In this document: positions 1 through 5,270 of the stretch, one piece after another
Layout: every line of letters starts with the position of its first letter
Position numbering within the stretch: position 1 is the stretch's first letter
Program-made: the position numbers and the translations under genes
The notes under the pieces: model-generated
What the model saw: only the letters and a program-made list of their open reading frames with translations
Database searches by the model: none
Told to the model about the DNA's origin: nothing
Source: Acidithiobacillus sp.
GTDB lineage: Bacteria; Pseudomonadota; Gammaproteobacteria; Acidithiobacillales; Acidithiobacillaceae
NCBI GenBank assembly: GCA_027445725.1
Contig: DAIAVG010000110.1
Coordinates: 1-5,270, forward strand
Reading direction: 5' to 3'
DNA: 5,270 bases

Positions 1-414
1 GATGTTCTGCCTGATCCACCATGTGGCATAGGTCGAGAACCTGTATCCCAATTCGGGATCGAATTTTTCGAGCGCATGGATCAGCCCGAGATTGCCTTCT
101 TCGATCAGGTCCAGGAGCGGCAACCCCCGGTTGATATAGCGCCGCGCCACCTTTACCACCAGGCGCAGATTACTCTCTATCATGGTGCAGCGTGCCGCCT
201 GGTCCCCCGCCTGAACCCGGCGCCCCAGGGTGACCTCCTGTTCTGCCGTCAGCAGCGGACTATGACCGATCTCCCGAAGATAACAGCGGGTGGCATCCCA
301 GTCGTGTGCCTCACCAAAATTTTCTGCCCCATCGGCTTTTTCCGGAACATCCTCTTCCTTCTCTGAGGCTCCTGCCTGAACGTCCTCTTCCTCGTCTCTG
401 CTCGCGCTTTTCAT
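1..414 (-). CDS. rpoS: RNA polymerase sigma factor RpoS (sigma-38), N-terminal part
   Basis: General-stress/stationary-phase sigma factor that directs RNA polymerase to stress promoters. The 138 visible residues are the N-terminus; the rest lies beyond the left edge. Residues 1-38 are a strongly acidic, low-complexity segment (14 Asp/Glu). Region 1.2 follows from about residue 40 ([19 protein letters not shown]), which is characteristic of RpoS rather than RpoD. Region 2 follows with [15 protein letters not shown] (79-93), [19 protein letters not shown] (100-118) and [13 protein letters not shown] (126-138), the core-binding and -10-recognition segment. The ATG at 414 is chosen because a GGAGAG ribosome site lies 8 nt upstream and the reading frame then runs open to the edge. 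The start overlaps the pcm stop as ATGA, which suggests translational coupling to pcm. The nlpD gene that usually lies between pcm and rpoS is absent. Identification is secure; function is inferred from the family. Confidence 0.95.
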   Translation of the reverse strand, partial: MKSASRDEEEDVQAGASEKEEDVPEKADGAENFGEAHDWDATRCYLREIGHSPLLTAEQEVTLGRRVQAGDQAARCTMIESNLRLVVKVARRYINRGLPLLDLIEEGNLGLIHALEKFDPELGYRFSTYATWWIRQNI

Positions 415-1073
415 CCGACACACTCTCCAGAGGCCACCGAAACCGTTCCCGCCAGCAAGGGGACAAAATGGCAGGTGCCCAGCGGAATCACCTGCGCCGC
501 GCTGCCATCCCAACGACTGACTTGCAAATGCTGCCTGCCGCCTTCTTCCACCGGCATCACCAGACGTCCCCCCGCCCGCAACTGGCGATAAAGGGGCGCC
601 AGGGCGCAAGGCACGGCAGCCGTAATGACAATCGCATCAAAGGGCGCTTTTCCCGGCCAGCCGCCACTGCCATCGCCGTGATGCAGATGCACCTGACGAT
701 AGCCCAGCCGCCCCAGCAACGCCTCCGCCATCTCCTGAAGCGGACCGATACGCTCAATGCTGAAGATCTCCGCCCCCAGCTCTGCCAACACTGCCGTCTG
801 GTAGGCAGAACCGGTACCAATCTCCAGCACCCGCTGCGGCATTCCCCTGTCCTCCAGGATCGCCTCCGTCATCCGCGCCACCGTCCAGGGCTGGGAGATG
901 GTCTGTCCATAACCGATGGGCAGAGACACCGGCTCATAGGCACGTCCCGCCAACGCCTGCGCGACAAAGCGATGACGCGGAACCCGATTCATCGCATCCA
1001 GCACCCGCTCGTCACGGATGCCTTCCGCGCGCAGACGGAGCACCATCCGCCCCCTGGTGCGCGGGGAGATCAT
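411..1073 (-). CDS. pcm: Protein-L-isoaspartate O-methyltransferase
   Basis: A cytoplasmic SAM-dependent enzyme that methylates L-isoaspartyl residues in age-damaged proteins, starting their repair to aspartate. With the start at 1073 it has 220 residues, close to the usual 205-225. Visible motifs are [12 protein letters not shown] (51-62), the family's substrate-region signature; [12 protein letters not shown] (82-93), SAM motif I; IERI (106-109); FDAIVITAA (145-153), motif II; and FVPL near residue 203. Motif I has Ala where most relatives have Gly (GTGSGYQT). The start at 1073 aligns with the N-termini of E. coli and Pseudomonas Pcm as I recall them. An in-frame ATG at 1112 would add 13 residues and overlap surE by 19 bp; neither start has a strong ribosome site, so the choice is not certain. 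The gene follows surE closely and its TGA overlaps the rpoS ATG, so cotranscription of surE, pcm and rpoS is likely. Confidence 0.93.
   Translation of the reverse strand: MISPRTRGRMVLRLRAEGIRDERVLDAMNRVPRHRFVAQALAGRAYEPVSLPIGYGQTISQPWTVARMTEAILEDRGMPQRVLEIGTGSAYQTAVLAELGAEIFSIERIGPLQEMAEALLGRLGYRQVHLHHGDGSGGWPGKAPFDAIVITAAVPCALAPLYRQLRAGGRLVMPVEEGGRQHLQVSRWDGSAAQVIPLGTCHFVPLLAGTVSVASGECVG
423..428 (-). promoter_or_regulatory. Ribosome binding site of rpoS inside pcm
   Basis: On the minus strand GGAGAG lies 8 nt before the rpoS ATG and within the last codons of pcm. It supports the start at 414. Ribosomes ending pcm would pass over and stop right at the rpoS start. Confidence 0.7.
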
Positions 1074-1093
1074 GCCGACTTCAGGACTCAAGG

Positions 1094-1846
1094 CTAGCAA
1101 CGAAGCAGCCATTGGCTCAAACCGTCCAGAAAATTGTAGCGGGTCATATCCAGATCGAGCGGCGTAATAGAGACGTAACCGCGGCGCACCGCGTCAAAGT
1201 CGGTACCGGGACCGGCATCGGCCTCCCGCCCGGAAGGGCCAATCCAGTAAACGGGATCGCCGCGAGGATCCGCCGCCGGTATCACCATGTCGCTCTTGTG
1301 GCGACGCCCCAGACGCGTCACTTCAAATCCGCGGATTTCATCGTAGGGTAAATCCGGTACGTTCACGTTGAGAATGGTATCGGCAGGCAGCGCATGACTC
1401 AGCACCCCGGTCACCAACTTGGCGGCCACCCGCGCTGCGGTCGAAAAGTGGGTGGAATCGCGTCCGGCCAGGGAAACCGCGATGGCGGGCAAGCCGAGAA
1501 AGCGTCCCTCGGTAGCGGCGGCCACGGTGCCTGAGTAGAGCACATCGTCCCCCATGTTGGCCCCCCGATTGATGCCGGAAACCACCATATCAGGCGTTTC
1601 CGCGAAGATGCCGGTGACGGCGAGGTGGACACAATCCGTGGGCGTGCCGCCGACCAGATAGTGAAATCCATTGAGCCCGGTACGCATCCGCAACGGCCGG
1701 TCCAGGGTGAGGGAGTTGCTGGCGCCGCTACGATCCTGCTCCGGCGCCAGCACTTCCAAATCGCCTAAAGGTCTTATTGCTTCAGCGAGTGCCGCCAGTC
1801 CCGGTGCCAGATAACCATCATCGTTACTGAGCAAAAAACGCGGCAT
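1094..1846 (-). CDS. surE: 5'/3'-nucleotidase SurE
   Basis: A metal-dependent phosphatase that dephosphorylates nucleoside 5'- and 3'-monophosphates (family members also act on short polyphosphate) and is tied to stationary-phase survival. The protein has 250 residues, near the family norm of about 250. The N-terminal FLLSNDDG (4-11) supplies the metal-binding Asp9 and Asp10. [10 protein letters not shown] (39-48) carries Ser40, and [18 protein letters not shown] (90-107) carries the Asn93 ligand. [10 protein letters not shown] (158-167), [11 protein letters not shown] (193-203) and GYVSITPL (223-230) complete the family pattern. The ATG at 1846 is preferred over an in-frame TTG at 1858: it has GGGAGA 4 nt upstream and matches the usual M-x-x-LLSNDDG beginning. 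The gene is followed by pcm, the classic partner, with 20 bp between them (or an overlap if pcm starts at 1112). Confidence 0.97.
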   Translation of the reverse strand: MPRFLLSNDDGYLAPGLAALAEAIRPLGDLEVLAPEQDRSGASNSLTLDRPLRMRTGLNGFHYLVGGTPTDCVHLAVTGIFAETPDMVVSGINRGANMGDDVLYSGTVAAATEGRFLGLPAIAVSLAGRDSTHFSTAARVAAKLVTGVLSHALPADTILNVNVPDLPYDEIRGFEVTRLGRRHKSDMVIPAADPRGDPVYWIGPSGREADAGPGTDFDAVRRGYVSITPLDLDMTRYNFLDGLSQWLLRC

Positions 1847-1943
1847 CAGGTCTCCCAAAGGCGTGCAGTGGCTATCTTACGGTCTATGGTAAGCTACGAA
1901 GCGTCCTCGGGTCTATCCTCGGACACGCGCCGCACCCGGCAAA
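1847..1943. other. Intergenic gap between DUF4124 gene and surE with short repeats
   Basis: This 97-bp gap has no gene, no tRNA fold and no hairpin with a T-run, so no intrinsic terminator is visible after the upstream gene and readthrough into surE is possible. It holds short repeats: TCCTCGG at 1904-1910 and 1916-1922, GGTCTAT at 1881-1887 and 1910-1916, and the inverted pair CTTAC (1876-1880) and GTAAG (1889-1893). On the minus strand TAAGAT (1874-1879) is a weak -10 candidate for surE, but no good -35 accompanies it. Confidence 0.4.
1851..1856 (-). promoter_or_regulatory. Ribosome binding site of surE
   Basis: On the minus strand GGGAGA sits 4 nt before the ATG at 1846. It decides the start, because the alternative TTG at 1858 would place this sequence inside the coding region. 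Confidence 0.65.
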
Positions 1944-2507
1944 CTAATGCGCCGCGCGCCCTGGAGCCGTCGGCGCCGGACCTTCATTCTGCACCTGTTG
2001 GATCTGTCGCTGGAGCAACAGCACGCGCAATTGCGCCGCATCCATCGCCTGTTTCAGGCCGTTTACGCGATCCAGATAGCGGGCATAATTGCGCTCGTTG
2101 CCGGTGCGTATAGCCTTGCCCTGCTCATAATTTTTGGTCGCCTGAATCAGCGCCAGACGCGCCGCGAGCAGTTCTGCCTGCATGCGCTTCAATGCCGGGT
2201 TGGCGGCAGGCCGGGTGGGCGTGGGCACGGGTGGTCCCGGCGGCGGGGTGACGCTGGCCCCCGACCCAGGCATCGGCGTACTGACCGAAGCCTGTGGCGC
2301 CCCGGAAATCTGTTCGACGCCTTTGGCGCCCGGTGGCGGAGATTCACCGTAGCTGACTACGCCACCGCTGCCCACCCAGCGATAAATGGTTGATGCATCC
2401 ACGGAAGCGCTGATCAGAAAGGCCGACAGGAAAATACACGCTCCTGCCGTTACTGCACGCTTTGATTCACCTTTACCAGACGTAAAAGGGGATTTCCTGT
2501 ACTTCAT
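1944..2507 (-). CDS. Secreted DUF4124-domain protein with C-terminal coiled coil
   Basis: Function unknown. The 187-residue protein has a basic N-terminus (residues 1-17) and a hydrophobic stretch (18-37) ending in SVDA-ST, a plausible Sec signal peptide cleaved after residue 38, which points to the periplasm. The mature protein starts with IYRWVGSGGVVSYGESPPPG (41-60), the DUF4124 signature usually seen as Y-K/R-W-V-D-x-x-G-V-x-x-Y-x-x-x-P-P; here the usual acidic residue after WV is Gly. A Pro/Ser/Thr-rich linker follows (70-103), then a helical, Gln/Ala/Leu-rich segment (104-174) likely to form a coiled coil, and a short Pro/Ala tail. The ATG at 2507 has AGGAG 9 nt upstream and its own promoter. 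An in-frame upstream start near 2651 would make the protein read through the glnA terminator and this promoter, so it is rejected. DUF4124 genes next to glnA occur in other Gammaproteobacteria (family knowledge), often followed by ntrB-ntrC, which are not here. Confidence 0.85.
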   Translation of the reverse strand: MKYRKSPFTSGKGESKRAVTAGACIFLSAFLISASVDASTIYRWVGSGGVVSYGESPPPGAKGVEQISGAPQASVSTPMPGSGASVTPPPGPPVPTPTRPAANPALKRMQAELLAARLALIQATKNYEQGKAIRTGNERNYARYLDRVNGLKQAMDAAQLRVLLLQRQIQQVQNEGPAPTAPGRAAH

Positions 2508-2516
2508 CAGTCTGTT

Positions 2517-2521
2517 CTCCT
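2517..2521 (-). promoter_or_regulatory. Ribosome binding site of the DUF4124 gene
   Basis: AGGAG on the minus strand lies 9 nt before the ATG at 2507. It fixes that start rather than the longer in-frame alternatives upstream. Confidence 0.7.
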
Positions 2522-2538
2522 GACCAGCGCGGCATTTC

Positions 2539-2569
2539 TGTATATGGTCGCCAAGCCCCGTATTGTCAA
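2539..2569 (-). promoter_or_regulatory. Sigma-70-type promoter for the DUF4124 gene
   Basis: On the minus strand a perfect -35 hexamer TTGACA (2564-2569) is followed after 19 nt by TATACA (2539-2544, four of six consensus bases). Other -10 registers with a 17-18 nt spacer (CATATA, ATATAC) match less well. Transcription would begin near 2532, giving a leader of about 25 nt. The element sits just beyond the glnA terminator, as expected for an independent unit that may continue into surE-pcm-rpoS. Confidence 0.6.
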
Positions 2570-2581
2570 GGCAGCGACCAC

Positions 2582-2609
2582 AAAAAAGCCCCGCATAAAA
2601 CACGGGGCT
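2582..2609 (-). terminator. Intrinsic terminator of glnA
   Basis: Minus-strand reading gives AGCCCCG, a 9-nt loop, CGGGGCT, then a run of T (2582-2587). The 7-bp GC-rich stem (2587-2593 with 2603-2609) plus T-run is a standard Rho-independent terminator. It lies about 45 bp past the glnA stop and before the next promoter. Confidence 0.88.
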
Positions 2610-2624
2610 GATGGCGCTGGGGAA

Positions 2625-2642
2625 AGCCCGCCACGGCGGGCT
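2625..2642 (-). terminator. Second GC-rich hairpin just after glnA
   Basis: AGCCCGCC and GGCGGGCT form an almost loopless perfect inverted repeat (in practice a 7-bp stem with a 4-nt loop), 10 bp past the glnA stop. On the minus strand only TTT and then C-rich sequence follows, so as a terminator it is weak. It may protect the 3' end of glnA mRNA or back up the stronger terminator downstream. Confidence 0.5.
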
Positions 2643-2652
2643 GTATCCCATC

Positions 2653-4068
2653 TCAGAGACTGTAATACATCTGGAACTCCACCGGATGGGTGGTCATGCG
2701 CAGGGCCTGCACCTCGGCCCACTTCACATCCAGATAACCTGCCAGCCAGCTCTCGGAAAACACGCCACCCTTCATGAGGAAGTCATGATCGGCTTCCAGG
2801 GCGCGCAGGGCTTCTTCCAGCGACGCCGCCACACCGGGGATGTTGGCCTGTTCTTCCGCGGGCAGATCATAGAGATTCTTGTCCATGGCGTCGCCGGGAT
2901 GGATTTTGTTTTGGATACCGTCCAGACCCGCCATCAACATGGCAGAGAACGCCAGATAGGGGTTGGCGGTAGAGTCCGGGAAACGTATTTCGATGCGCCG
3001 GGCCTTGGGGCTGTTGACGAAGGGAATACGGATGGACGCCGAACGGTTCTTGGCGGAGTAAGCCAGCAGCACTGGGGCCTCATAATGAGGCACCAGACGC
3101 TTGTAGCTGTTGGTGCTGGGGTTGGTCAGCGCGTTGATCGCCTTGGCGTGCTTGATGATGCCGCCGATGTAGTACAGCGCGACCTCCGACAGCCCGCCAT
3201 ACAAATCACCCGCAAAGATGTTCTTGCCATCCTTGCCGAGGGACTGGTGGACGTGCATGCCGCTGCCGTTGTCACCGACGATGGGCTTGGGCATGAAAGT
3301 GGCCGTCTGACCATAAGCCGCCGCTACGTTGTGGACGACATATTTGAGGATCTGCACCTCGTCCGCCTTGCGGGTCAGCGTATTAAAACCGACGCCGATT
3401 TCGTGCTGCCCGGCCGTGGCCACCTCATGGTGATGCACTTCCACCTTCAAACCCATCTCTTCCATGGCCAGGCACATGGCGGAGCGCAGGTCCTGAGCGG
3501 AATCCACCGGCGGGACCGGAAAATAACCGCCCTTCACGCCGGGGCGATGGCCCATATTGCCGGATTCATATTCCTTGCCGGAATTCCAGGCGGCCTCTTC
3601 GGCGTCCACCTTGTAAGCGCAGCCGCTCATGTCGATGTTCCAGGTCACGGAATCGAAAACGAAGAATTCATTTTCGGGACCAAAGTAGGACGTATCGGCG
3701 ATGCCCGTGCTCTTCAGGTAGATCTCGGCACGCTTGGCGACGGAGCGGGGATCGCGCTCATAACCCTGACCGGTGGCGGGCTCAATGACGTCGCAGCGGA
3801 TAATGAGGGTGGTTTCATCCGTAAAAGGATCGAGAACGGCAGAGTCGGCCTCGGGCAGGAGAATCATGTCGGACTCGTTGATGCCCTTCCAGCCGGTGAT
3901 AGATGAGCCATCAAAAGCCTTGCCATCGACGAAGGTGTCTTTTTCGATAGTGTGGCCGGGGACGGAGACATGCTGCTCCTTACCCTTGGTATCGGTAAAG
4001 CGGAAATCGATAAACTTGATGTCTTTTTCTTTAATCAACTTGACCACATCACTGGGGCTATAACCCAT
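2653..4068 (-). CDS. glnA: Glutamine synthetase type I (GSI-beta, adenylylation-regulated)
   Basis: Condenses glutamate and ammonia to glutamine with ATP hydrolysis; it is the entry point of ammonium assimilation and acts in the cytoplasm as a dodecamer. It has 471 residues, against about 469 in E. coli. Visible landmarks: the beta-grasp N-domain with FDGSSITGW (52-60); the metal/glutamate-site FGPENEFF (129-136); [17 protein letters not shown] (209-225) with Glu210 and the following ligands; [10 protein letters not shown] (268-277) with the metal-site His; [12 protein letters not shown] (316-327); the flap HYEAP with Glu330; and RRIEIRFPD (357-365). NLYDLP (398-403) contains Tyr400, equivalent to the adenylylated tyrosine (Tyr397 in E. 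coli), so GlnE-type control is expected. The stretch around residues 150-185 is the insertion typical of GSI-beta. The ATG at 4068 is chosen over an in-frame TTG at 4083, since the intervening bases are the ribosome site. Upstream NtrC and sigma-54 signals indicate nitrogen control. Confidence 0.98.
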   Translation of the reverse strand: MGYSPSDVVKLIKEKDIKFIDFRFTDTKGKEQHVSVPGHTIEKDTFVDGKAFDGSSITGWKGINESDMILLPEADSAVLDPFTDETTLIIRCDVIEPATGQGYERDPRSVAKRAEIYLKSTGIADTSYFGPENEFFVFDSVTWNIDMSGCAYKVDAEEAAWNSGKEYESGNMGHRPGVKGGYFPVPPVDSAQDLRSAMCLAMEEMGLKVEVHHHEVATAGQHEIGVGFNTLTRKADEVQILKYVVHNVAAAYGQTATFMPKPIVGDNGSGMHVHQSLGKDGKNIFAGDLYGGLSEVALYYIGGIIKHAKAINALTNPSTNSYKRLVPHYEAPVLLAYSAKNRSASIRIPFVNSPKARRIEIRFPDSTANPYLAFSAMLMAGLDGIQNKIHPGDAMDKNLYDLPAEEQANIPGVAASLEEALRALEADHDFLMKGGVFSESWLAGYLDVKWAEVQALRMTTHPVEFQMYYSL

Positions 4069-4074
4069 TTGCTT

Positions 4075-4081
4075 CTCCTCC
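4075..4081 (-). promoter_or_regulatory. Strong ribosome binding site of glnA
   Basis: GGAGGAG on the minus strand lies 6 nt before the ATG at 4068. It rules out the in-frame TTG at 4083, whose first codons it would occupy. Confidence 0.85.
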
Positions 4082-4118
4082 AATCAAGAAATATTCACGA
4101 CCCTAAACAAACTGTGCC

Positions 4119-4135
4119 TACAAAATTCATACCAG
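4119..4135 (-). promoter_or_regulatory. Sigma-54 (RpoN) type -24/-12 promoter of glnA
   Basis: Minus-strand reading gives CTGGTATG, four bases, TTGTA. This fits the RpoN/nif consensus CTGGYAYR-N4-TTGCA at every defined base except one: the -12 position is GT instead of GC (GG at 4132-4133, GT at 4120-4121, with the required 10 bp between). Transcription would begin near 4108, giving a leader of about 40 nt. The match plus upstream NtrC-type sites makes a functional RpoN promoter likely; the -12 T may weaken it. Confidence 0.7.
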
Positions 4136-4153
4136 ACCAAAATCACCCTGTTG

Positions 4154-4181
4154 GTAATAATCCGGACTCCATATGCACCAA
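4154..4181 (-). promoter_or_regulatory. Possible weak sigma-70 promoter of glnA overlapping the NtrC site
   Basis: On the minus strand TTGGTG (4176-4181) and TATTAC (4154-4159) are separated by 16 nt. The -35 matches three and the -10 four of six consensus bases, so it is weak. If real, the -35 lies inside the NtrC palindrome, similar to glnAp1 of E. coli, where NtrC represses the sigma-70 promoter. Confidence 0.25.
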
Positions 4182-4190
4182 TATGGTGCC
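4174..4190 (-). promoter_or_regulatory. NtrC binding site, near-consensus
   Basis: TGCACCAATATGGTGCC is a 17-bp palindrome matching the NtrC enhancer consensus TGCACYA-N3-TGGTGCA at all defined positions except the last base. Its centre lies about 74 bp upstream of the predicted sigma-54 start near 4108. Binding is inferred from the motif. Confidence 0.85.
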
Positions 4191-4203
4191 CAATTTTGGG
4201 GCA
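4187..4203 (-). promoter_or_regulatory. Degenerate NtrC-like palindrome overlapping the main site
   Basis: TGCCCAATTTTGGGGCA keeps the TGC...GCA ends and 12 of 17 bases of the adjacent strong site, and shares 4 bp with it. Its centre is 13 bp from the strong site, not a whole number of helical turns, so simultaneous side-by-side binding is doubtful. It could be a secondary contact or chance palindromy. Confidence 0.3.
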
Positions 4204-4214
4204 ATCCAAAAATG

Positions 4215-4231
4215 TGCACTACTATAGGGCA
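4215..4231 (-). promoter_or_regulatory. Distal NtrC-type site
   Basis: TGCACTACTATAGGGCA has a perfect left half (TGCACTA) and a degenerate right half ending in GGGCA; 13 of 17 bases agree with the E. coli glnA site TGCACTAAAATGGTGCA. Its centre is 41 bp from the strong site, close to four helical turns, and about 115 bp upstream of the predicted start. It overlaps the stop codon of the upstream transporter gene. Confidence 0.5.
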
Positions 4232-5270
4232 GACGATGTTTTTGGTAACTGTCTGGTTAATTGCCAAACCACATCCATCTGCTGCAAGCCCGGCACCCAC
4301 CCCTGCAAGGCATCTTGAAGCTGTGCTTCCATATCCTGCAGGCTAGCGAATGTTTCCGCTGGCGGCAAGTGATAACGCATGCAGATCACGACGCCATCCT
4401 TGAGGTAATGCAAGGTCATCTGCTCCGCCAAAGGCAAGTTCCGCGCCAGCAGGCGCTCGCACACCACCTTTTCAATCTCGCTGCGCGGCGGCAGGACCAC
4501 GCCCCCCTCCTCATCATTTTCGCTGTCGATGTGGATGGTGGCATCGGCCAGATCATCCACTTGCCGCAACAAGGTTATCCGCACCCGTTCGGCAATCTGG
4601 TGCCCCTCAGAGACACTCAGGGTCGACGCCACCTGCAGATGCACCTCGGCCAGGGCCTGATGGCCGATCTTACGGGTCTTGAGAAGATGCAAATCACGCA
4701 CCCCTTCACAGCCGAGAATCACTTCGCGGATATGCGCCAGCGCTTCATCACTGAGACCACGATCCGCCAACTCCTGCACCGCTTCCCAGCCCGTGACCAG
4801 GCCAATCCGCAGCACCATCAGGGCGACGATGAGCGCGACGACCGAATCCAGATAAGGCGCACCCAGCAAACTGCCGCCAATACCGATAAACACGATGACG
4901 CTGGAAATGGCATCGGTGCGATGGTCCCAGGCATTAACACGCAGCGCTGCGGAGCGGGTTCGCCGCGCTACCCGGATGGTGATCTGGTAGAGGGTTTCTT
5001 TGGCGACAATCGCGAAGGCGGCAATATAGAGGGTCCAGAAATCCGGCATGCCGTAATGGCCGATAATGAGCCGCTGGACCGCCTCATAGCCGATGCCTGC
5101 ACCATTGACGGCCAGCAGGGTGCCTGTGGCCAGCGCCGCCAGCGTCTCAAAACGCTCATGACCATAGGGGTGCTCCTGGTCCGGCGGCTGGCTGCTGAAG
5201 CGCATGGCAAACACCAGCCCGAGGTCCGACAGCAGGTCGGAAAGAGAGTGAACCGCGTCGGCTACCAGAG
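4222..5270 (-). CDS. Cation diffusion facilitator (CDF) family metal transporter, N-terminus missing
   Basis: An inner-membrane transporter expected to export divalent metal (Zn, Fe, Cd, Co or Mn) in exchange for protons. The 348 visible residues begin inside TM2; TM1 lies beyond the right edge. TM2 carries DAVHSLSD (4-11), an H-x3-D metal pair (His7, Asp11). HPYGHERFE (33-41) is the conserved loop before TM3 (about 43-68). TM4 follows around 75-98. NAWDHRTDA (112-120) in TM5 gives a D-x3-D pair (Asp115, Asp119). TM6 is around 138-160. The cytoplasmic dimerisation domain spans about 173-250, with GHQALAEVH (202-210), His223 and HID (246-248) as likely metal-site residues. A further stretch of about 90 residues (257-348) is beyond the usual end and looks like a second small alpha/beta domain. 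The frame is open to the window edge, so the true start is outside. Metal specificity cannot be read safely. Its stop lies 153 bp before the glnA start; no terminator is seen between. Confidence 0.93.
   Translation of the reverse strand, partial: LVADAVHSLSDLLSDLGLVFAMRFSSQPPDQEHPYGHERFETLAALATGTLLAVNGAGIGYEAVQRLIIGHYGMPDFWTLYIAAFAIVAKETLYQITIRVARRTRSAALRVNAWDHRTDAISSVIVFIGIGGSLLGAPYLDSVVALIVALMVLRIGLVTGWEAVQELADRGLSDEALAHIREVILGCEGVRDLHLLKTRKIGHQALAEVHLQVASTLSVSEGHQIAERVRITLLRQVDDLADATIHIDSENDEEGGVVLPPRSEIEKVVCERLLARNLPLAEQMTLHYLKDGVVICMRYHLPPAETFASLQDMEAQLQDALQGWVPGLQQMDVVWQLTRQLPKTSSAL

Noticed and set aside
306..1097. Plus-strand open frame of 263 codons opposite pcm and rpoS
   Set aside because: Its Arg/His/Pro-rich translation is typical of an antisense shadow; the opposite strand encodes well-conserved Pcm and RpoS.
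1847..1943. Possible tRNA or small RNA between the DUF4124 gene and surE
   Set aside because: No cloverleaf, no CCA-type end, no TTC-containing T-loop and no hairpin with a T-run could be assembled.
1947..2393. Plus-strand open frame of 148 codons opposite the DUF4124 gene
   Set aside because: The minus strand has a promoter, ribosome site, signal peptide and DUF4124 motif; the plus-strand product is low-complexity and Arg-rich in its second half.
2508..2651. Upstream extension of the DUF4124 protein to an in-frame start near 2651
   Set aside because: It would cross the glnA terminator and the gene's own promoter, and would bury the signal peptide inside the protein.
2611..3906. Long plus-strand open frame (431 codons) antisense to glnA
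   Set aside because: It lies opposite an unmistakable glnA, has a His/Gly-rich translation without a family signature, and is explained by GC-biased codon positions of the real gene.
4174..4190. GGGCAC...GGTGCA as the sigma-54 promoter itself
   Set aside because: The GG and GC doublets are not separated by 10 bp; the spacing requirement is met only by the element at 4119-4135 (with GT).
4171..4203. The palindromes upstream of glnA as a terminator for the CDF gene
   Set aside because: The stems are short and A/T-centred with no T-run on the minus strand, while one fits the NtrC consensus almost exactly.

Overview
The window reads as a bacterial chromosome segment with every recognisable gene on the minus strand. 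The overall base composition is moderately GC-rich, and the gene families are typical of Proteobacteria: RpoS, SurE, Pcm, an adenylylation-type glutamine synthetase under sigma-54/NtrC control, a DUF4124 protein and a CDF metal transporter. The combination resembles an acidithiobacillus-like or other early-branching gammaproteobacterial chemolithotroph. That placement is an impression from protein similarity, not a demonstrated assignment.

In the direction of transcription (right to left), the first gene is a cation diffusion facilitator (4222-5270) whose N-terminus lies beyond the right edge. Next is a roughly 150-bp control region (4069-4221) with a near-perfect NtrC-type palindrome, two weaker ones, and a sigma-54-like -24/-12 element. 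It leads into glnA (2653-4068). Two tandem hairpins, the second followed by a T-run, end glnA (2582-2642). A sigma-70-type promoter (2539-2569) follows directly and drives a small secreted DUF4124 protein (1944-2507). After a 97-bp gap come surE (1094-1846), pcm (411-1073) and rpoS (1-414, running off the left edge). These three form a tightly packed stationary-phase/stress cluster.

Functionally there are two blocks. The first is nitrogen assimilation: glnA has the promoter architecture expected for NtrB/NtrC and PII control and keeps the adenylylated tyrosine. The second is the survival cluster surE-pcm-rpoS, which handles nucleotide salvage or dephosphorylation, repair of isoaspartyl protein damage, and the general-stress sigma factor. 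The notable departure from the enterobacterial and pseudomonad layout is the absence of nlpD. The pcm stop codon overlaps the rpoS start as ATGA, so rpoS has no long private leader here. I see no mobile element, CRISPR array, tRNA or rRNA, and no convincing wholly new system. The most interesting material is regulatory architecture and small departures from family norms.
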